DNA of 21,504 bases, taken from the NCBI GenBank assembly GCA_033721955.1, contig JAWVZY010000012.1, positions 1 through 21,504 of the forward strand. Reading direction: 5' to 3'. Positions 15,927 through 21,504 of the stretch are shown in pieces (position 1 is the stretch's first letter; each line of letters opens with the position of its first letter). Source of the stretch: JAWVZY01 sp033721955. GTDB lineage: Bacteria > Patescibacteriota > Minisyncoccia > Spechtbacterales > 2-12-FULL-38-22. The position numbers and the translations under genes were made by a program. The notes under the pieces are model-generated. The model was not told the DNA's origin, did no database searches, and saw only the letters and a program-made list of their open reading frames with translations.

Positions 15927-16208
15927 ATGTCAATAAATACTAAAGATAAAGAAAAAATAATAGAAAAATACAAGCTGCACGAAAAGGATACTGGTTCTGC
16001 CGAAGTTCAAATAGCTGTTCTTACAGAAGAGGTAAAGCGCTTGGTTAAACACCTAAAAAAACACCCCAAAGATGACCATTCTCGAAGGGGGCTTCTTATG
16101 ATGGTTTCAAAAAGAAAAAAGCTTTTAGATTACCTGTCCAGAGAAAGCACAAAACGCTATAACGCTCTTGTTAAAAAACTTGGTCTTAGGGTGAAAGAAA
16201 CTAAATAA
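15927..16208 (+). CDS. rpsO: 30S ribosomal protein S15
   Basis: This 93-residue protein matches S15 closely: HEKDTGSAEVQIA (about 18-30), HLKKHPKDDHSRRGLL and KRKKLLDYL are the 16S rRNA-contacting family blocks. S15 binds the central domain of 16S rRNA early in 30S assembly. An upstream in-frame ATG at 15867 would add 20 residues translated from the tRNA-Lys 3' end and from the promoter, so 15927 is the right start. It overlaps the next gene by one base (TAATG). The rpsO-pnp neighbourhood is widely conserved in bacteria. Confidence 0.96.
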   Translation: MSINTKDKEKIIEKYKLHEKDTGSAEVQIAVLTEEVKRLVKHLKKHPKDDHSRRGLLMMVSKRKKLLDYLSRESTKRYNALVKKLGLRVKETK

Positions 16209-16741
16209 TGGAATTGATCAGACACCCCTCACAAAGAGTAGCTGTACTGATAGACGTGCAGAATTTCTATCATTCGGCAAAAAATCTCTACCAAAAACGA
16301 GTAAATTTTAAAGAGGTCTTAAAAACAGCTGTCGGCAATAGACAGCTTGTTCGTGCGTTTGGATATGTAGTGAGCACCGAAAGCGGGGAGGAACAGGACT
16401 TCTTTGATGTTTTGCAAAAAATGGGTATTGAGATACGCGTAAAGGAGCTGCAAATATACTATGGCGGCCTCAAAAAAGCCGACTGGGATGTGGGAATTGC
16501 TATTGATGGCGTGCGGCTTTCAAATATGGTTGATGTAATAATTTTAATGAGCGGAGATGGTGATTTTGTGCCTCTTGTTGAGTATTTAAAGAATAAAGGT
16601 ACGCAAGTTGAAGTAATGGCTTTTGGTAAAAGCGCATCAACAAAACTTAGAGAGGCAGCAGATGGATTTATTGATCTTTGTGAAAGCCCTGATAAATACC
16701 TGCTTGGCGGCAGACGAAAAAAAAGAAAAGGTAAAAAATAA
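16208..16741 (+). CDS. NYN-domain (LabA/DUF88-like) putative ribonuclease
   Basis: This 177-residue protein is a single NYN/PIN-like domain. Family marks are VAVLIDVQNFYHS (Asp16, Asn19) at the first strand, DWDVGIAIDGVR (Asp94, Asp100) and MSGDGDFVPLVEYLKNKG (Asp117, Asp119), followed by a strand and helix with GKSASTKLREAADGFIDL. The clustered acidic residues fit a metal-dependent endoribonuclease, though many LabA-like members lack shown activity. The C-terminus is a short basic tail (GGRRKKRKGKK), consistent with RNA binding. The start overlaps the rpsO stop by one base, so translation is probably coupled, and pnp follows after 123 bp. Context suggests a role in RNA turnover beside PNPase. 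Confidence 0.82.
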   Translation: MELIRHPSQRVAVLIDVQNFYHSAKNLYQKRVNFKEVLKTAVGNRQLVRAFGYVVSTESGEEQDFFDVLQKMGIEIRVKELQIYYGGLKKADWDVGIAIDGVRLSNMVDVIILMSGDGDFVPLVEYLKNKGTQVEVMAFGKSASTKLREAADGFIDLCESPDKYLLGGRRKKRKGKK

Positions 16742-16864
16742 TTAACAGGCGTTGCGTCGTTTGTATAAAGAGGTATCTGCGAATTGCGAATGCTCACCTG
16801 CTATATGTAGGCGATCATCCGTTATTCGTAGAACTCACAAATTGCGTAAAGCCCATAAATAATT
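16742..16864 (+). promoter_or_regulatory. Structured pnp leader / intergenic region
   Basis: This 123-bp gap holds a possible two-part hairpin. An outer stem TGCGAAT (16785-16791) pairs with ATTCGTA (16824-16830), and an inner stem CCTGC (16797-16801) with GTAGG (16807-16811) around TATAT. GCGAAT is repeated in tandem at 16779-16791, and AATTGCG recurs at 16782 and 16840. I see no clear promoter or terminator. A post-transcriptional control hairpin is possible by analogy with the E. coli pnp leader, but this is inference. Confidence 0.35.
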
Positions 16865-18967
16865 ATGGAGAAAAAAGAATACTCCATGGAATTAGGGGGT
16901 AAAACCCTTACTTTAACATTTAACAACTGGGCCGAACAAACAAGTGGCTCAGTTTTAGCGCGTTATGGCGATACTGTTGTGCTTACAACAGCTGTAATGA
17001 GCGACCATGATGTGGATATGTCTTATTTTCCGCTTATGGTAAATTATCGTGAAAAATACTATGCAGCCGGCTTTATAGGCGGGGGCAGATTTATGAAAAG
17101 AGAGGGCAGGCCAAGCGATGAAGCTGTCTTAAAAGCGCGCCTTATAGACAGAACACTGCGCCCTCTATTTAACCACGCTATGCGCAGAGAGGTTCAGGTG
17201 GTAAATAGTATTCTCTCGTACGATCCTGACTCAAGTCCGGACATTATAGCTCTTATTGCCTCTTCCTTAGCTTTGCATGTATCAGACATACCCTGGGACG
17301 GACCTATTGGAGGAGTGCGAGTAAGCAAGATTGACAATAATTGGATTATAAACCCCTCATCTCAACAACAAGAACAGAGCAATCTTACAGTCACAATCTC
17401 AGGACCTGAGGGTAAAATAAACATGATTGAAACAGAAGCAAAAGAGGCGCCCGAAGAAGACACGATTGAAGCAATGCGCCAAGGTCAAAAAGTTTTGGAT
17501 GAACTCGCTAAGCTCCAAGATAAAATTCGCGATGAAATAGGAAAAGAAAAGCAAGAGGTAGAGTTGAAAATGCCTGAGAAAAAACTGCAAAAAGAAATAC
17601 GAGAATTCAGCGAAGAAAAAATAAAGCAGGCAATCCGCGCAGGGGATGCCAAGGAAGGCGGCAAAGAAATATATAAAGTACACGATGAAATAAAGGAGCA
17701 CTTCAAAGAAAAATACGAAGAAAAAAACCCTGAATATGTACAAGATGTACCCGAATACCTTGATAAATTAATAGACGAGCTTGTACACCAAGCAGTGCTT
17801 GAAGAAGATAGACGAGTAGATGGAAGGGGTCTTGATGAAGTTCGTCCGCTATCAGCCCAAACATCTCTTCTGCCTAGAACTCACGGCTCAGGCCTGTTTA
17901 TGCGCGGGCTCACACATGGTCTGTCAACAGCAACCCTGGATTCCCCGGGAGAAGAGGAATTAGCTGAAGAAATGGAGGGCGAAAGCAAAAAACGCTTTAT
18001 GTTACACTACAATTTTCCTCAATTCTCAACAGGTGGCACAGGTTTTTTCAGGGCACCGGGAAGGCGTGAAATAGGGCACGGAGCACTCGCAGAAAAAGCA
18101 GTGGAAGCTATGTTACCCGATAAAGAATCGTTTCCTTATGTGATAAGAGTTGTAACTGAAATACTATCTTCAAACGGCTCAACCTCAATGGCCTCGGTCT
18201 GCAGTGCATCTCTCGCACTTATGGATGCCGGCGTACCTGTTGAAAAGCATGTTGCAGGAATTGCCATGGGACTCATGATGGATAATAAAGGAAAAAATTA
18301 TAAAATTCTTACCGATATCCAGGGGCCTGAAGACCATTATGGCGATATGGATTTTAAGGTTGCAGGCACCCGAGATGGAGTAAACGCTATACAAATGGAC
18401 GTAAAAATAGGCGGAGTAACAATAGACATGCTAGAAAAGGGCTTAAAGCAAGCCAAAGATGCCCGACTGCAAATACTGGATGTCATGGAAAAAGCAATCG
18501 CAAAGCCAAAACCCGAACTTTCGCAATACGCGCCCGTTATAGAATATCTAAAAATAGATCCCGAAACCATAGGCATGCTAATAGGTCCCGGTGGTAAAAT
18601 GATAAAAGAGATAATGGCAGAAACAAACACAGAGATAAACGTAGAAGATGATGGCAGCGTATATATAAGCGGCGAAAAAAGAGAGGAAGTAGAAAAAGCA
18701 TCTAAGCTCGCCGAAAATATAACGCGCGAAATAAAAGTAGGGGAAGAGTTTGATGCAAAAGTGGTAAAAATAGCTGACTTTGGGGCCTTTGTAGAGCTTG
18801 TGCCCGGACAGGAAGCACTTGTACACATATCGGAACTGGCTGATGGCTTTGTAAAAAACGTTGAAGACGTAGTAAAGGCAGGGGAGAGGATACATGTTAA
18901 AGTGATTAAAATAGACGAATCGGGTAAAATAGGTGCTTCTGTGAAAGCCGCAAAGAATGGAGATTAA
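16865..18967 (+). CDS. pnp: Polyribonucleotide nucleotidyltransferase (PNPase)
   Basis: This 700-residue protein has the complete PNPase order: a first RNase PH domain (from about residue 10), an all-alpha linker (about 240-310, Lys/Glu-rich), and a second, catalytic RNase PH domain with RFMLHYNFPQFS, PGRREIGHGALAEKA, SNGSTSMASVCSASLALMDAG and GDMDFKVAGTRDG (Asp494, Asp496). A KH domain follows with the LIGPGGKMIKEI loop near 572, then an S1 domain (about 625-695) with DFGAFVEL and ALVHISEL. It degrades RNA 3' to 5' using phosphate and can add tails in reverse. Length is normal for the family. It follows rpsO and the NYN gene on the same strand. No Shine-Dalgarno sequence is visible before the ATG. 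Confidence 0.97.
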   Translation: MEKKEYSMELGGKTLTLTFNNWAEQTSGSVLARYGDTVVLTTAVMSDHDVDMSYFPLMVNYREKYYAAGFIGGGRFMKREGRPSDEAVLKARLIDRTLRPLFNHAMRREVQVVNSILSYDPDSSPDIIALIASSLALHVSDIPWDGPIGGVRVSKIDNNWIINPSSQQQEQSNLTVTISGPEGKINMIETEAKEAPEEDTIEAMRQGQKVLDELAKLQDKIRDEIGKEKQEVELKMPEKKLQKEIREFSEEKIKQAIRAGDAKEGGKEIYKVHDEIKEHFKEKYEEKNPEYVQDVPEYLDKLIDELVHQAVLEEDRRVDGRGLDEVRPLSAQTSLLPRTHGSGLFMRGLTHGLSTATLDSPGEEELAEEMEGESKKRFMLHYNFPQFSTGGTGFFRAPGRREIGHGALAEKAVEAMLPDKESFPYVIRVVTEILSSNGSTSMASVCSASLALMDAGVPVEKHVAGIAMGLMMDNKGKNYKILTDIQGPEDHYGDMDFKVAGTRDGVNAIQMDVKIGGVTIDMLEKGLKQAKDARLQILDVMEKAIAKPKPELSQYAPVIEYLKIDPETIGMLIGPGGKMIKEIMAETNTEINVEDDGSVYISGEKREEVEKASKLAENITREIKVGEEFDAKVVKIADFGAFVELVPGQEALVHISELADGFVKNVEDVVKAGERIHVKVIKIDESGKIGASVKAAKNGD

Positions 18968-19014
18968 AAAATAAGCTGTGGACAAACATCCGTTTAACTC
19001 TAAAAACTTTTCTG

Positions 19015-19023
19015 TGCTAAAAT
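19015..19023 (+). promoter_or_regulatory. Extended -10 promoter of the 19031 gene
   Basis: TGCTAAAAT, hexamer at 19018-19023, ends exactly 7 nt before the ATG at 19031, predicting a leaderless message. A weak TTTAAC lies 19 bp upstream of the hexamer; no consensus -35 is seen. Confidence 0.5.
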
Positions 19024-19030
19024 ATAGATA

Positions 19031-20731
19031 ATGGCAGAAAATAATAACCCACAAGATAAACCTGAAGGCAGAATAAGAACAATGGCTGATGACCTGGGCA
19101 GATTAAAGGGCAAACCGCCCAAAGAAGACCAGGAGAGTGAAAACCCTCAAAAGAACCCGGAAACAGAAAAAAATGAAAATGCAAATACAGCCCAGCCTGA
19201 TACAAGCCCTGAAAAAAAGAGTCCATCACTTGATGAGCTTTTGCCTTTAGATGAAAGCCCCTCTCCAGATAAAACAGGGGGCGATTCTACATCAGAGCCA
19301 CCAAAATTTCCCGAACCTTATACGTCCAAAGATAAGGAGGAGGCCCAGAAACAGGGCTCTGTTCCCTCAAACCTGCCCACAGCGCCTGCACCGCAAAATT
19401 CAAATAAAACTCAAGCGCCACCCGCACCTCCACCCTCACCGGATTCAGATACAAAACAAAATCTATCTGAAGAATCTGCGCCAAAAACAGAGCCCTCTAA
19501 AGAAATACAGGGCAATTTAGAAAACGAGATATTCCCCTCGCCGAAACTTGAAGATAAAACAAAAACTTTAAGTGACGAGGAAAAACCATCTGAAACACCC
19601 GAGGAAATTCTGGGATTAGATAAGGAAGAAAAAGAGAAAGAACCTCAAACGCCTCAGCCATCCCAGCAAAAAAATGAAACAGAAGATATGGATAAAGATA
19701 ATAAAGAAAAGGAGGACAAAAAATCTTACACACCGCTTGAAGCTAAGCCCGAATCCTTTCATCTTTCTATGGGTGCGCCAAAAGGACCTCTTTATGCAGA
19801 AGAAGAAAAGAGAAAGGAAAAGGAAAATAAAAAAACTAAGGCTAAAAAAACTAAAAATACAAATAAGCTTTTGATTTTGGGGTCAGCTATAGTTCTGTTT
19901 GCAGTGCTTGCAGGAGGGATAGCTTATTATTATTTCTTTCTCGCAGAAGAAAGCCCAACAATCACCAACGGTAACGAGCAACAGCAAGAACAACAGGAGG
20001 AACAAGAACAGGAGCAGGAACAGGAGCAGGAACAGCAAGAAGAAGCTGAGATTATACCCCCCAAGGCACTTATCACGCCTGACTTTATCCAGGAGGGTTT
20101 AGTGGCAGCAAGCACAGATCAAGCATCTTTGCAGAGCGTATTAAATACAATAAAAAATAATTTCAGTGCGCCAGATGAATCAATAACTTACCTGCCCATA
20201 CAACTGGGTAGCGTACCTAATGGGGGAGAGGCCAGTTTTGTTAATCTTTCACAATTTCTTACAGGCCTCAACATCACACCTCCCCAAGACTTTTTAACAG
20301 ATGTAGAAGAAAGCTTTATGCTTTATGCCTACAACCCGGGCGATACAGAGAGAATTATGTGCCAAAATAACCTGATATCAGATAGCGACTGCTATGGTCC
20401 TCGCCTCGGCTTTGTTGTTAAAATAGAAAGTGGCAATGCCAAGCAGTGGCAAGACAATTGGGTACGCGCCATTGAAGAAAGAGGCACAACAAACTTAAAT
20501 GCAATAGTGCTCAACGAACTGGCATCTATGCCCCAGGATATTTCATTTACTGATGAGGCGCATAATTCTGCATCCGTCAGTTACGTAAATCTGCCCATGC
20601 CCTCTTACAATAATCTGCGCCTCTCAGCTACATCTATTGATATCACCTCGGTTGGAGAATTTCTTGTTATAGCTACCTCAAAGAACTCGGCACTAACAAT
20701 GATAGATAAAATATTACAGGAGAAGCAATAA
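19031..20731 (+). CDS. Single-pass membrane protein with a long acidic Pro-rich cytoplasmic region
   Basis: I do not recognise this 566-residue protein. Residues 1-275 are low-complexity, rich in Pro, Glu, Lys, Ser and Thr, and likely disordered. A basic stretch (about 261-279) precedes one membrane segment (about 280-304, LLILGSAIVLFAVLAGGIAYY), so by the positive-inside rule the N-terminus is cytoplasmic. A Gln/Glu tract follows (about 317-339), and then a folded extracytoplasmic domain (about 345-566) with two Cys at a CQNNLISDSDC segment, which could pair. The C-terminal domain has alternating strands but no motif I can name. The ATG is 7 nt after an extended -10. The next gene starts 4 bp after its stop. 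Confidence 0.75.
   Translation: MAENNNPQDKPEGRIRTMADDLGRLKGKPPKEDQESENPQKNPETEKNENANTAQPDTSPEKKSPSLDELLPLDESPSPDKTGGDSTSEPPKFPEPYTSKDKEEAQKQGSVPSNLPTAPAPQNSNKTQAPPAPPPSPDSDTKQNLSEESAPKTEPSKEIQGNLENEIFPSPKLEDKTKTLSDEEKPSETPEEILGLDKEEKEKEPQTPQPSQQKNETEDMDKDNKEKEDKKSYTPLEAKPESFHLSMGAPKGPLYAEEEKRKEKENKKTKAKKTKNTNKLLILGSAIVLFAVLAGGIAYYYFFLAEESPTITNGNEQQQEQQEEQEQEQEQEQEQQEEAEIIPPKALITPDFIQEGLVAASTDQASLQSVLNTIKNNFSAPDESITYLPIQLGSVPNGGEASFVNLSQFLTGLNITPPQDFLTDVEESFMLYAYNPGDTERIMCQNNLISDSDCYGPRLGFVVKIESGNAKQWQDNWVRAIEERGTTNLNAIVLNELASMPQDISFTDEAHNSASVSYVNLPMPSYNNLRLSATSIDITSVGEFLVIATSKNSALTMIDKILQEKQ
20006..20035 (+). repeat. Tandem GAACAGGAGCAG repeat encoding Glu-Gln
   Basis: Two and a half exact copies of the 12-mer GAACAGGAGCAG, flanked by degenerate copies, encode the Glu-Gln tract just outside the membrane segment of the 19031 product. 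Being a multiple of 3, copy-number change would alter tract length without breaking the frame. Confidence 0.85.
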
Positions 20732-20735
20732 AAAC

Positions 20736-21504
20736 ATGGCACTTACCTCCCTGGAAAAGTGTGTATTAAAAACACTTGCATACTACCAAGCTCTTGGCGC
20801 AACACCCCTAAGCGTTGCCGAGGTAAGAAAATATCTCTTTACAAATGAGGGCGTTAAAAACGAGGCGCCTTTTTTTGATATATATAATTCTTTATATAAA
20901 CTACAGGAACAAGGATTTATAAAGGGTAAAAATGGCTTTTGGACGCTTGCAGAGGCCTCTCAGGGCCCTTTAGAAGACAAAAAACCTACAAATATAGGTA
21001 TACTCCGTGTAGAACAAATAAAGCACGCAGCGCTTAAATGGAGGCGACTTAACAGGATAGGATTTTTTCTACCTTATATTCCATATGTGCGGTCTCTGTC
21101 TATTACCGGCTCTGTTGCTCTTTTGAACTCTGATAAAGACAGTGATATTGATGTCCTTTCAGAAAACAAAAAAAATAGGATCTGGACAACGCGCTTCCTT
21201 ATAACTGTAATATCCTTCCTGCTCGGCAGCAGAAAAAGGCCAAGCAGAAGATCCGGAAAACTATGTTTTAGTCAACATAAATCAGAAAATATAACAACTT
21301 TCGGCCCTCCAAATGTGCACAATATAGTAAAGAGTATGCATATAAAAATATGGGGCAAAGATCAAAATCATAAAAATAAATCTGTATTTTATCTTAAGCC
21401 AAATCCGATAGGGTTGTTATTAAAGAGAGCAACAGAAATAATATTAGATATGTCGGGTATCGGCGCTTTAATTGAAAAAGGCCTTGCAAAACTACAGATA
21501 TTAA
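20736..21504 (+). CDS. Nucleotidyltransferase-domain protein with N-terminal helical domain, partial (3' end missing)
   Basis: The frame is open for 256 codons from an ATG 4 bp after the preceding stop and runs off the window. The first 90 or so residues (LEKCVLKTLAYYQALG..., then YKLQEQGFIKGKNGFWTLAE) look like a winged-helix DNA-binding-type domain. The motif SITGSVALLNSDKDSDIDVL (about 123-142) is the GS...DxD core of the minimal nucleotidyltransferase (MNT/pol-beta) superfamily, with two metal-binding Asp. The RIWTTRFL that follows is seen in related wHTH-linked nucleotidyltransferases. An AGGAG stretch lies 13 nt before the ATG, rather far for a Shine-Dalgarno site. What it modifies is unknown. 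Confidence 0.75.
   Translation, partial: MALTSLEKCVLKTLAYYQALGATPLSVAEVRKYLFTNEGVKNEAPFFDIYNSLYKLQEQGFIKGKNGFWTLAEASQGPLEDKKPTNIGILRVEQIKHAALKWRRLNRIGFFLPYIPYVRSLSITGSVALLNSDKDSDIDVLSENKKNRIWTTRFLITVISFLLGSRKRPSRRSGKLCFSQHKSENITTFGPPNVHNIVKSMHIKIWGKDQNHKNKSVFYLKPNPIGLLLKRATEIILDMSGIGALIEKGLAKLQIL

Noticed and set aside
19976..20050. Repeat tract considered as a CRISPR-like array
   Set aside because: The units are 12 bp, contiguous and in frame with no spacers; it is a coding Glu-Gln tract.

Overview
The window is AT-rich bacterial DNA with tightly packed genes. Its content and style suggest a member of the Candidate Phyla Radiation (Patescibacteria), possibly Parcubacteria. The pointers are short intergenic gaps, 1-nt stop/start overlaps, almost no Shine-Dalgarno sequences, a Cys-rich secreted protein ending in a VirB2/TrbC-like pilin segment, a giant FN3/carboxypeptidase-regulatory surface protein, and tRNA genes without encoded CCA. 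This is inference: there is no rRNA in the window to place it. TGA ends two genes (efp and the Cys-rich gene), so the UGA=Gly code of Gracilibacteria/SR1 does not apply.

Layout. (1) 1-1927, plus strand: the end of a VanY-type D,D-carboxypeptidase, a small NlpC/P60-like putative cysteine peptidase and a SAMHD1-like HD phosphohydrolase. (2) 7544-1932, minus strand: a large secreted surface protein with its own extended -10 promoter, followed with no gap (TAGATG) by a dCache/HAMP histidine kinase that converges on the HD gene. (3) 13740-7646, minus strand: a six-gene operon cca - cysteine desulfurase - GNAT - thiI - efp - lysA that ends in a perfect 38-bp palindromic terminator. Its theme is tRNA maturation and translation: CCA addition, sulfur supply for 4-thiouridine, and EF-P. 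(4) 13741-13928: a tRNA-Arg(TCG) gene diverges from cca, and the two promoters share their -35 region; a terminator follows the tRNA. (5) 13929-14137: non-coding DNA holding a roughly 105-bp element bracketed by inverted copies of tRNA-Arg 3'-end sequence. (6) 14138-15875, plus strand: the Cys-rich pilin-like protein, then tRNA-Lys(CTT) with a strong promoter. (7) 15927-18967, plus strand: rpsO - NYN-domain putative RNase - pnp, an RNA-decay/translation cluster. (8) 19031-21504, plus strand: a single-pass membrane protein with a long acidic Pro-rich cytoplasmic part, then a nucleotidyltransferase-domain protein cut by the window end.

The most notable signal cutting across genes is promoter architecture. 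Three plus-strand genes (14138, 15927, 19031) each have a TGn-TAnnnT extended -10 whose last base is followed by exactly 7 nt and then the ATG, and cca has a similar element with 8 nt. This predicts leaderless mRNAs, in keeping with the lack of Shine-Dalgarno sites. No CRISPR array, insertion sequence or obvious defence island is visible.
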